DNA of 20,121 nucleotides from positions 1 through 20,121 of the forward strand of contig DISR01000078.1 in assembly GCA_002421825.1 (NCBI GenBank), in the 5' to 3' direction. The translations under genes and the position numbers were made by a program. Below the pieces are notes generated by a model, which was given only the letters and a program-made list of their open reading frames with translations, was not told where the DNA came from and did no database searches. This stretch comes from Thiobacillus sp. UBA6205 (GTDB lineage Bacteria; Pseudomonadota; Gammaproteobacteria; Burkholderiales; Thiobacillaceae). Position 1 is the stretch's first letter, and every line of letters starts with the position of its first letter. Below, piece after piece: positions 1 to 6,687 of the stretch.

Positions 1-84
1 AGGCAAAAATCAAAAATAAAGGCAATGCTTCCCCTGCCTTTCAATTTTGCCTTTTGATTTTCGCCTTTTGCCTTTTGCCTTTCC
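1..84. repeat. Palindromic AT-rich repeat, family A, copy 1 (cut by window edge)
   Basis: The left arm (1-24) is rich in AGGCAAAAATC-type units. The right arm (about 35-81) is built from TTTTGCC units and is roughly its reverse complement, so the element can fold into an imperfect hairpin. The same units recur at 12921-13031. The base composition (A on one arm, T/C on the other) contrasts sharply with the GC-rich genes around it. The right arm runs straight into the start codon of the first prepilin gene. Only part of the left arm may be inside the window. Confidence 0.75.
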
Positions 85-603
85 ATGCTTTCCCCCAATA
101 AGCAAACCGGCGGCACCCTGCTGGAACTGGCGGTCGCGGGGGCCATCATCGGCATCATCGCGACGGTTTTCCTGGGCTACATGCTGCGTTACCAGGAAGT
201 CGCCGAGAAAACCGTCATGGAAACCACGGTCATCAACATGCGCACCGGCCTGAACCTGCGCATGGCGGAACTGATGGCAACAGACAGGATGCGTGACATG
301 AGCGCGGTGGCGCAGCAAAACCCCATCGATTGGCTGGAGTCACCGCCCCCCAACTATCTCGGCCAGATCGACAACCCCGAGCCGGACGCCATCCCTCCCG
401 GCAGCTGGTATTACGACAGCGGGCGGCGGCAACTGGTCTACCGGCCCGACCGTGCGCGCTACCTCAAACCCGGCCCGGACGGCGAAAAGCTTATCCGTTT
501 CCGTGTCACCGCAAAGACACACCCCGGCCAAAACAGCCGCCCGGCGCGGGTCGAAGGCGTGACTTTGACCCCGGTTATCCCGTATGATTGGCCCGTGTTT
601 TGA
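85..603 (+). CDS. Atypical type IV prepilin-like protein at head of MSHA pilin block
   Basis: This 172-residue protein has a class III (prepilin) signal. After a nine-residue leader with Lys6 comes TGGTLLEL, so the expected PilD-type cleavage is G9|G10 with Glu at +5, followed by a hydrophobic helix (about residues 13-32). The +1 residue is Gly instead of the usual Phe. The C-terminal part is Pro/Asp-rich, with a GSWYYDSGRRQLVYR stretch that resembles the beta-rich globular half of a pseudopilin. The start at 85 is fixed by the prepilin motif, because upstream frame 58-84 holds no start codon before a stop at 55-57. No Shine-Dalgarno sequence is visible; the preceding bases belong to a repeat. 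Its position, before an MshB-like gene, is where mshF sits in Vibrio, but I see no basis to equate it with MshF. It could be a minor pilin or initiation subunit. Confidence 0.8.
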   Translation: MLSPNKQTGGTLLELAVAGAIIGIIATVFLGYMLRYQEVAEKTVMETTVINMRTGLNLRMAELMATDRMRDMSAVAQQNPIDWLESPPPNYLGQIDNPEPDAIPPGSWYYDSGRRQLVYRPDRARYLKPGPDGEKLIRFRVTAKTHPGQNSRPARVEGVTLTPVIPYDWPVF

Positions 604-652
604 GGCATCGGGCCGTCGCCAACCGACCGGCCCGTCATGCGGGGAAAATAGA

Positions 653-1123
653 ATGCACAGACAGCAAGCCGGCTTCACCCTCATCGAACTGGTCGTCGTC
701 ATCGCCATCATCGGCATCCTGGCGGCCACCGCCCTGCCGCGCTACGTCAACATGCAGTCGCAGGCGCGCGCCGCCAAGGCCCAGGCCATCTACGGTTCCA
801 TCAAGTCCGCCGCCGCACTCGCCCGCGCCAACTGCATGGTGGACCTGGCCGGCCTGACCAGCCCCAGCACCTGCACGTCGACGGCCGGCACCACCAACAT
901 GGACGGTATCGCAGTGGAAATGGTGAACCAGTACCCTGCGGCCACCGAAAACGGCATCATCGCTGCCGCCCAAATCAATCCAAACGCCGACGGCCTGAAT
1001 ATTACTTACGGCACCCCCCTACAAATCGACATTCAAGGCGGTACAGTCTGCCGGATTACCTACACTGCTGCTGCAGCAGGCCCTACGGCGCCCAATATCA
1101 CCTTGGACACCAGCAATTGCTAG
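653..1123 (+). CDS. mshB: MSHA-type prepilin, MshB-like
   Basis: This 156-residue type IV prepilin has a short leader MHRQQAG, cleavage before Phe8, and the canonical FTLIEL start with Glu at +5, followed by a long hydrophobic helix ending near ALPRY. The globular part has four Cys residues (in ANCMV, STCTS, TVCRI and the C-terminal SNC), which could form two disulfides. The open frame extends back to 584, but the ATG at 653 gives a normal leader and has a purine-rich GGGGAAAATAGA ahead of it. It lies 49 bases after the preceding prepilin and 130 bases before the next, in the place of mshB relative to mshA. It could instead be a second MshA-type subunit, since the two prepilins share the N-terminal half. 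Confidence 0.85.
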   Translation: MHRQQAGFTLIELVVVIAIIGILAATALPRYVNMQSQARAAKAQAIYGSIKSAAALARANCMVDLAGLTSPSTCTSTAGTTNMDGIAVEMVNQYPAATENGIIAAAQINPNADGLNITYGTPLQIDIQGGTVCRITYTAAAAGPTAPNITLDTSNC

Positions 1124-1205
1124 TCGAAAAGTACCAAAAAAAGACCTGAATCTCCCCTAAAGAAACAGTGTCTTGTGACGATAAAGGGCTTGAGGCCAAG
1201 TCGGC

Positions 1206-1234
1206 TTGAAGCCAAAATGCCGAAAACATAGATT
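1206..1234 (+). promoter_or_regulatory. Candidate sigma-70 promoter of the major pilin gene
   Basis: TTGAAG at 1206-1211 and TAGATT at 1229-1234 are separated by 17 bases (four of six consensus matches each). They sit in a 130-base gap between two prepilin genes. The predicted start of transcription, near 1241, would give a very short leader that begins at the Shine-Dalgarno sequence. This is a by-eye prediction only. The strong terminator after the gene makes a dedicated transcript plausible. Confidence 0.35.
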
Positions 1235-1253
1235 TTTTTACCTGGAGAACACG

Positions 1254-1622
1254 ATGCGGAGCACTCAAAAAGGTTTCACCCTGATCGAACTGGTTGTGGT
1301 GATCGTCATTCTTGGCATTCTGGCGGCGACTGCGCTGCCGAAGTTCATCGATCTCAGCGCCGATGCCGAACAAGCGGCGACCGAGGGTGTGGCTGGTGCT
1401 TTGAGTTCGGCTTCCGCCATCAACTACGGCGCCAGGAAAGCCAATAGCAGCAAGGGCGTGGCCATCGCAAACTGCCAAGACGTCAGCAATGCATTGCAAG
1501 GCGGCTTGCCCAACACCGATTACACGATTGGCTCGGTAGCGGTTACTGCCGACGCAACGGCAACCTGCACGCTCAGCGGCCCGGGTTCCGCCTCTGCGAC
1601 TTTCACTGCCCTGGGCATCTAA
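1254..1622 (+). CDS. mshA: Probable major MSHA pilin (MshA)
   Basis: This 122-residue type IV prepilin has leader MRSTQKG, cleavage before Phe8, FTLIEL with Glu at +5, and a hydrophobic helix through ILGILAATALPKFIDL. That helix end, with ADAEQAA following, is typical of MshA-type pilins. Two Cys residues (in ANCQD and ATCTL) probably form the C-terminal disulfide loop. The C-terminus is rich in Ser, Thr and Ala, so it offers many possible O-glycosylation sites. The ATG at 1254 follows a good Shine-Dalgarno sequence (CTGGAG at 1242-1247); the longer frame from 1206 would bury the prepilin signal. The gene has its own candidate promoter and a strong terminator, as expected for a highly expressed major subunit. 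The assignment as MshA rather than MshB rests on this context. Confidence 0.87.
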   Translation: MRSTQKGFTLIELVVVIVILGILAATALPKFIDLSADAEQAATEGVAGALSSASAINYGARKANSSKGVAIANCQDVSNALQGGLPNTDYTIGSVAVTADATATCTLSGPGSASATFTALGI

Positions 1623-1640
1623 GCAGTTAATCTATAAAAG

Positions 1641-1670
1641 ACAGCCTGCGCGATCGCAGGCTGTTTTTTT
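1641..1670 (+). terminator. Rho-independent terminator after mshA
   Basis: A perfect 10-base stem (ACAGCCTGCG at 1641-1650 pairing with CGCAGGCTGT at 1654-1663... counted from the 4-base CGAT loop) is followed by a run of seven T ending at 1670. It lies 18 bases after the mshA stop codon. It would end most transcripts there, so genes downstream depend on readthrough or their own promoters. Confidence 0.93.
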
Positions 1671-1994
1671 ATGTTCGGTTTCATCTCTTCCCAATCCCTG
1701 CAAGCCGAGGCCAGCGAGGCGCTGGAGGCCTTTGCGCGCGTGTGCCCGCCGCCGGCCAAGGTGACAAAGGGCAAACCCGTGCCGGAACAGAAAATCATCG
1801 AATCGCTGGAATTGCTCAAGCAGCGGATGACGGCATATGCCAAAAGCCAGCGCCTGAGCTTTATCGGCCGCGCCAGGCTGGCGAAGGCGCTGCAATCCGA
1901 AATGCAGGCTCAGGGCTATCCGGGCGAACTGGTCTCGCGCGTGGTCGGCGCAATCACCCTGGGCGCGCTAGTGGCACCTGACCGCCGCCCCTGA
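1671..1994 (+). CDS. Hypothetical 107-residue cytoplasmic protein
   Basis: I do not recognise this gene. The predicted product is small and probably helical, has no signal peptide or membrane segment, and has a single Cys (in VCPPPAK). It has a Lys/Glu/Gln-rich middle (KPVPEQKIIESLELLKQR) and a more hydrophobic end (GELVSRVVGAITLGALV). The ATG at 1671 directly abuts the T-run of the preceding terminator, so there is no room for a Shine-Dalgarno sequence. A GTG at 1740 or the internal ATG at 1827 are alternatives. It is followed after 24 bases by the glycosyltransferase fusion gene, so the two may form a transcription unit. The long open frame and neighbouring gene spacing support a real gene, but function is unknown. 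Confidence 0.6.
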   Translation: MFGFISSQSLQAEASEALEAFARVCPPPAKVTKGKPVPEQKIIESLELLKQRMTAYAKSQRLSFIGRARLAKALQSEMQAQGYPGELVSRVVGAITLGALVAPDRRP

Positions 1995-2018
1995 GCGGCA
2001 GGCGGCAGGGGCAAAGCC

Positions 2019-5000
2019 TTGAAAATCGGGCTCAAACAACGGGTCATGGCGCGGCTGCTGCGCATGGCAGGTGCGCGGCTTGCGCGCTCCGGGCACGCCC
2101 GGCTCGTCAGTCAATTATTCAGGGCAGCCGACGAACTCGCTCCCGCAGAGGTTCCGCCCTACGCCCAGGCGCAGGCCATGTGGCTGGAAGGCCGCCAGCA
2201 GGAAGCCCGCCCTCTGCTGGAAAACATCCTGGCCGCACAACCTGACCACCCCGAGGCCAACAACCTGTTCGGGATCGCCCTGCTAAATGACGGCGACGAG
2301 GCCGCGGCTCGGGTACATTTCGAGCGAGCGCTTGCGGCAAGGCCTGATTTCCCCGCCCCGCTCAACAACCTCGGCAACATCCACCTTGCCGAGAATGAAT
2401 TCGAGGACGCCGCGCGCTGCTATCGCGTTGCCTTGGCGCATAAGCCTGATTACGTCGAGGCGCTTACCAATCTTGGCGCCGTTCTCAACCTGCAGGGTGA
2501 CAGTACAGATGCGGAAGCTTATTGCCGCAAAGCGGTGGAACTGGCGCCCGATTTTGCCGGCGCGCACTGCAACCTCGGCAATATCCTGCTGAGTCAGGAT
2601 CGTGGCGGCGAAGCGGTGGCCTGCTATCGCGAGGCGCTCAGGCTGAGCCCGGGACTGCCGGAGGCGTTGATCAACCTGGCGCTAGTCATGCAGGACCACG
2701 GTTATCTGCCGGGCGCGCTGGAATATTACGAGAAGCGCGCCCAGCGCCATCCCAATGACTTTCTGCCCCACGTTCGCATCGCGCAGGCCCTGCAGGCGAT
2801 GGGACGATGGGATGACGCAGCGCAGAGCCTAGAACGCGCGCGCGAGCTGAAACCCGACTCCATCGAAGTGCTAACCACGCTCTCGACGAATTTCGTTTAC
2901 ATCGGCGATGTGCACACCGGAACCGAATACCTGAAACGACTGCTGGACGCCACACCACAGAATGCGAATGCGCAATCGCGACTGGTATTCGACAGCATGT
3001 ATTTGCCTAGCCGTACTGGCGGAGAAATATGTCGGGGCTTCAGGGAATGGGCTGAACTCTACGCTACCCATCCACTGCTGCCGCTTCCGCCCGCAACTTC
3101 GGCCGAGCCTGAAAGACGCCTGCGAATTGGCTATGTGTCGCATGATTTCCGCAGACATTCGGTTGCCTATTTCCTCGAGCCCATCCTGCGCCACCACGAC
3201 CATGCCGGATTCGAGGTTTACTGCTATTCGACCCTGCTGGACGGCGACCAGGTTACAGAACGTTTCAGGGCACTCACGGACCAGTGGCGCGACATTTCCA
3301 CCCTGTCCGAACAGGCAACCGTGGAATTGGTGCGAGAAGACCAGATAGACCTCCTGATCGATCTTTCTGGCCATACCAGCGGCAATCGGCTGGGAGTGTT
3401 CGCCCGCAAGCCTGCGCCGGTACAGGTTACCTACCTGGGGCATCCGGCCACGACCGGCCTCGACGCCATCGATTACCGCCTGGGCGATGCCGTCACTGAC
3501 CCTCTGGAACTCGTGGCCGGCCATTACAGCGAAACCCTCTGGCGGCTGCCCGGCTGTTTCCTTACCTACCAGCCATCCGACAACGCTCCGCCGGTATTGC
3601 CCTCGCCTTCTACCGCCAACGGCCATGTCACCTTCGGAAGCTTCAACAACCTCACAAAGGTTAACGACGAGGTCATCGCCGTCTGGGCCAGAGTACTGAA
3701 CGCCGTACCAAATTCGCGCTTGATGCTGAAGTTTTATGCGCTGTCCTCGGTGCGCGGGCGCAAGCGCATCGTCGACGGCTTTGCCGCGCACGGCATTGCG
3801 GAGGAGCGGCTCGACCTCGTTGGTTGGAGCGCAGGCCCCAATGAGCATCTGAGCATCTACAACAAGATCGACATCGCCCTCGACACCTTCCCCTACAACG
3901 GCACCACCACCACCTGCGAAGCGCTGTGGATGGGGGTGCCGGTCGTGTGTCTGCAAGGAGAACGTCATTCCGCCCGCGTCGGCGCCAGCCTGCTGCATGC
4001 GCTCGGCTTGCAGGAACTGCTGGGTAGCGATGTGGGGGCATTCGTACGCATCGCGGCGGCGCTTGCCGAAGACCCTGCGCGCCTGGCCACCTTGAGAGCC
4101 AGCCTGCGCGAGAGGATGACAGCCTCGCCCCTGCTCGACCACGCAGGCTTCACCCGCAAGCTGGAGGCCGCCTACCGCGACATGTGGCGCGCCTATTGCA
4201 CGCGCCGCAAGGAAGAAACGCCAAAGGCCGCAAGCGGGGAAAGCGTCGACCGCACCATTGCGCTCGACCTCGCCGGCGTGGCAAAAATCTACCTGCCCGA
4301 CTCCTGGCAGATCATCAGCCGCTACGTAATAGAAGAACGCGGGGATTGGTTCGAGGATGAAATCCGTTTCGTGCGCAAACTGTTCGGGCCGGGCCTGCGT
4401 GCGATAGACGTGGGCGCGAACTATGGCGTTTACACCCTGTCCATGGCGGCCTTGGCCGGGTCTTCCGGCAGCATTCACGCATTCGAACCGTGCTCAGCCA
4501 CTGCCGCGATGCTGCACGAAAGTCTCAAGGAGAATGGCTTCAGCCAAGTGAGCGTGATCGAGCGCGCGGTGTCGGACAAGGTGGGGCGCGGGCATTTCAG
4601 GATAGAGGGCAATTCCGAGCTTAACCGCCTGATCGATGCGCCCGACTCCGTCGAGGCCGATAAAGGCGTGGATGTGACCACGCTCGACCATTGCCGCGAG
4701 GAATTCGGCTGGGGCGCGCTGGACTTCATCAAGATAGATGCCGAAGGCCAGGAACCGCAGGTGGTACGCGGTGCGACACGCCTGCTCACCGAAACCTCGC
4801 CGCTGGTCATGGCCGAATACAAACACGGCCAGAATATCAATCACGAGGTGATCGAAGCCTTCACCGACCTGGGATACAAAGCCTACCGGCTGGTGCCGGG
4901 TTTGATGGTGCTGGTGCCGGTAGCCGATGCCTCTGCGCTGGATCCCTACCAGTTAAACCTGTTCTTCTGCAAGGATGACAGGGCAGAAATGCTGGCCGCG

Positions 5001-5555
5001 CAGGGATTTCTGGTCATGCAGGAATCTGCGCAGGACACCGCCGAGAGCAAGGCGGCCAACGCATATGCGCACGCCCTGGAATGCCATGCCAGGGCGCGTG
5101 AAGCCGGAACGCCGGCTGCCGCTCGCCTTGCAGCGCTTGAACAGGCGCTGGCCTCGGCGCAACGGGTTGTCGCGGACGATCCTTCCATTCCACACCAACT
5201 CACATTGGCGAGAATACTTGCGGACCTGGGTTTGCGAGACAACGCCCGCGCAGCATTCGCATCCATTTTAAAGGCGCTGAAACGCAACGCCGAGATTGCA
5301 GCGCAGCCTAGTCTTGCACCATCCATCGAATTCGAGTCTATCGAATGCACAGGCGATCGGCGCGACTGGATGCTGGCGGCAGTCGGATCATGGCTCGCGA
5401 GGAACGAGGCATTTTCTTCCTATTTCGCCGGCGATGCCTGCTTGCGGCACTGGCAGGTGGTGAGGGCATCGGGCTGTTATGCGGAGGAAGCGCAGCGGAA
5501 CATAGACCTTGTCCTGCAACGCAAGCGCAGCGCCGACGCCACCAAGCTCGCGTAG
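2019..5555 (+). CDS. TPR - O-GlcNAc-transferase-like - FkbM methyltransferase fusion protein
   Basis: This 1178-residue cytoplasmic protein has three clear parts. Residues about 50-330 are tandem tetratricopeptide repeats (for example NNLGNIHLAENEFEDAARCY). Residues about 365-725 are a SPINDLY/OGT-type (GT41) glycosyltransferase: YVSHDFRRHS (372-381), DLSGHTSG (448-455), NNLTK with Lys547, and DTFPYNGTTTTCEALW from Asp622. Members of this family transfer GlcNAc or related sugars from a UDP-sugar to Ser/Thr. Residues about 780-960 are an FkbM-family SAM-dependent methyltransferase: AIDVGANYG (795-803, SAM loop) and FIKIDAEGQE (903-912). The C-terminal 200 residues are helical and unassigned. 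The TTG at 2019 has AGGGG upstream; ATG at 2046 is an alternative start. Its position between mshA and mshC suggests that it glycosylates pilin and methylates the glycan; that role is inference, and the domain calls are firm. Confidence 0.9.
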   Translation: MKIGLKQRVMARLLRMAGARLARSGHARLVSQLFRAADELAPAEVPPYAQAQAMWLEGRQQEARPLLENILAAQPDHPEANNLFGIALLNDGDEAAARVHFERALAARPDFPAPLNNLGNIHLAENEFEDAARCYRVALAHKPDYVEALTNLGAVLNLQGDSTDAEAYCRKAVELAPDFAGAHCNLGNILLSQDRGGEAVACYREALRLSPGLPEALINLALVMQDHGYLPGALEYYEKRAQRHPNDFLPHVRIAQALQAMGRWDDAAQSLERARELKPDSIEVLTTLSTNFVYIGDVHTGTEYLKRLLDATPQNANAQSRLVFDSMYLPSRTGGEICRGFREWAELYATHPLLPLPPATSAEPERRLRIGYVSHDFRRHSVAYFLEPILRHHDHAGFEVYCYSTLLDGDQVTERFRALTDQWRDISTLSEQATVELVREDQIDLLIDLSGHTSGNRLGVFARKPAPVQVTYLGHPATTGLDAIDYRLGDAVTDPLELVAGHYSETLWRLPGCFLTYQPSDNAPPVLPSPSTANGHVTFGSFNNLTKVNDEVIAVWARVLNAVPNSRLMLKFYALSSVRGRKRIVDGFAAHGIAEERLDLVGWSAGPNEHLSIYNKIDIALDTFPYNGTTTTCEALWMGVPVVCLQGERHSARVGASLLHALGLQELLGSDVGAFVRIAAALAEDPARLATLRASLRERMTASPLLDHAGFTRKLEAAYRDMWRAYCTRRKEETPKAASGESVDRTIALDLAGVAKIYLPDSWQIISRYVIEERGDWFEDEIRFVRKLFGPGLRAIDVGANYGVYTLSMAALAGSSGSIHAFEPCSATAAMLHESLKENGFSQVSVIERAVSDKVGRGHFRIEGNSELNRLIDAPDSVEADKGVDVTTLDHCREEFGWGALDFIKIDAEGQEPQVVRGATRLLTETSPLVMAEYKHGQNINHEVIEAFTDLGYKAYRLVPGLMVLVPVADASALDPYQLNLFFCKDDRAEMLAAQGFLVMQESAQDTAESKAANAYAHALECHARAREAGTPAAARLAALEQALASAQRVVADDPSIPHQLTLARILADLGLRDNARAAFASILKALKRNAEIAAQPSLAPSIEFESIECTGDRRDWMLAAVGSWLARNEAFSSYFAGDACLRHWQVVRASGCYAEEAQRNIDLVLQRKRSADATKLA

Positions 5556-5723
5556 CCGCGCTTTTTGGTAAACTGGGCGGCAGGTTTGGAAAGCGCCACC
5601 AATAGGGGATTTTGCTCAAAATTAATGCGAAATTGTGCCAGGCAAACGACCATGCGTTTAAAAGCCGAACAAATCGAAGCCGCCATGCCGGAAACTGAAA
5701 AAATACCGGTGCTTGTTCTGAGC

Positions 5724-6227
5724 ATGGCCGCAGGCTCGTTCGATGCGTCATCCGTCAAACCCTGTCACGGTTCTTTTGACAATCCGCCAAAACAGGAACG
5801 CGGCTTCACCCTGCTCGAACTGATCGTGATCATCGGCATCATCGGCATCCTGGCGGTAGTCGCCCTGCCGCGCCTGCAGGATGAGGGGTTCAGGCAGCGG
5901 GCCTTCCATGACCAGACCCTGGCGACGCTGCGCTATGCGCAGAAAGCCGCCATCGCACAGCGCCGCACCGTGTGCGTCACCGCCGGCGCCAGCAGCCTCG
6001 CACTGACCATCGCCTCCGCCGCGAACTCCGCCGTCTGCGATACCAATCTCGCCGGCCCCGGCGGCGGCAGCCCGTTCACCGTGACCGCGCCTTCGGGCGT
6101 GAGTTATTCGGCTTTTGCCAGTTTCACTTTCGGCTCTCTAGGGCAACCGAGCGCCACCCAGTCTTTCCAGGTAAGCGGCGTTGCGGACAGCATCACCGTG
6201 GAAGCGGAAACCGGCTATGTGCATTAA
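5724..6227 (+). CDS. mshC: MSHA minor prepilin MshC
   Basis: This minor pilin carries ERGFTLLEL: cleavage after Gly, Phe at +1, Glu at +5, then a hydrophobic helix (IVIIGIIGILAVVALPRL). The body has GspH/MshC-like features: LATLRYAQKAAIAQRRTVCV, with a second Cys in AVCDTN, and a beta-rich C-terminus. The start is uncertain. The frame is open from a TTG at 5565, with ATG codons at 5625, 5652, 5685 and 5724, none with a convincing Shine-Dalgarno sequence. I chose 5724 because it gives a 27-residue leader, already long for a prepilin; the earlier starts give 40 to 80 residues. A TAAACT at 5569-5574 could be a -10 element, but no good -35 is seen. The gene overlaps mshD by 11 bases. Confidence 0.85.
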   Translation: MAAGSFDASSVKPCHGSFDNPPKQERGFTLLELIVIIGIIGILAVVALPRLQDEGFRQRAFHDQTLATLRYAQKAAIAQRRTVCVTAGASSLALTIASAANSAVCDTNLAGPGGGSPFTVTAPSGVSYSAFASFTFGSLGQPSATQSFQVSGVADSITVEAETGYVH

Positions 6228-6243
6228 GTCTATGTGCATTAAG
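6215..6243 (+). repeat. 15-base tandem duplication covering the mshC stop and mshD start
   Basis: CTATGTGCATTAAG occurs at 6215-6228 and again at 6230-6243, a period of 15 bases. The first copy holds the mshC stop codon (TAA, 6225-6227) and an ATG for mshD in another frame. The second copy holds a second in-frame ATG for mshD. Because the period is a multiple of three, the mshD leader is extended by five residues (MCIKS MCIKK) with no frameshift. Confidence 0.9.
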
Positions 6244-6687
6244 AAACAGGCCGGCATCAGCCTGATCGAGCTGATTCTCTACATCGTCATCGTCAGCGTC
6301 GGCCTCGCCGGGATTTTGTCGGTGATGAACGTCACCACCCGGCACAGCGCCGACCCCATGGTGCGCAAGCAGGCGCTCGCGGTGGCGGAATCGCTGCTGG
6401 AGGAAATCACGCTCAAGGAATACGCCAACCCCACGGGCGGCTACAGCGGCGCGGACCGCGCGCAGTTCGACGACGTGGACGACTACAACGGCTACACGGC
6501 GCCGGCGATCGTCGACATCGCCGGCAACGCGATCGGCGCCTTGAGCGATTACAGCGTCGACTCGGTCAGCGTCTCGGTCTCCGCGCTGACCGGCGTCGCG
6601 GAGGCCAAGCTCATCACCGTCACCGTCAGCGGGCCGGGCGGTGAAACCATCGCGCTTTCCGGGTATCGCACCCACTATGCGCCGTAA
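6217..6687 (+). CDS. mshD: MSHA minor prepilin MshD
   Basis: This 156-residue minor pilin (GspI/PilV-like) has leader MCIKSMCIKKQAG, then ISLIEL with Ile at +1 and Glu at +5, and a hydrophobic helix (ILYIVIVSVGLAGILSVMNV). KQALAVAESLLEEITLKEY after the helix is characteristic of MshD and PilV-like minor pilins, which cap or prime pilus assembly. The start may be 6217 or 6232, because a tandem duplication provides two in-frame ATGs. 6217 preserves an 11-base overlap with mshC, the same length as the overlap with mshO downstream. No separate Shine-Dalgarno sequence is evident, so translation is probably coupled. Confidence 0.87.
   Translation: MCIKSMCIKKQAGISLIELILYIVIVSVGLAGILSVMNVTTRHSADPMVRKQALAVAESLLEEITLKEYANPTGGYSGADRAQFDDVDDYNGYTAPAIVDIAGNAIGALSDYSVDSVSVSVSALTGVAEAKLITVTVSGPGGETIALSGYRTHYAP

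Noticed and set aside
47..253. Small + strand frame starting MPFDFRLLPFAF with a signal-like start
   Set aside because: It is the translation of the family A repeat followed by an out-of-frame shadow of the first prepilin.
2871..4478. 535-codon open frame on the minus strand
   Set aside because: It lies wholly antisense to the OGT-type domain, whose motifs are clear on the + strand. Long antisense frames are expected from third-position GC bias.
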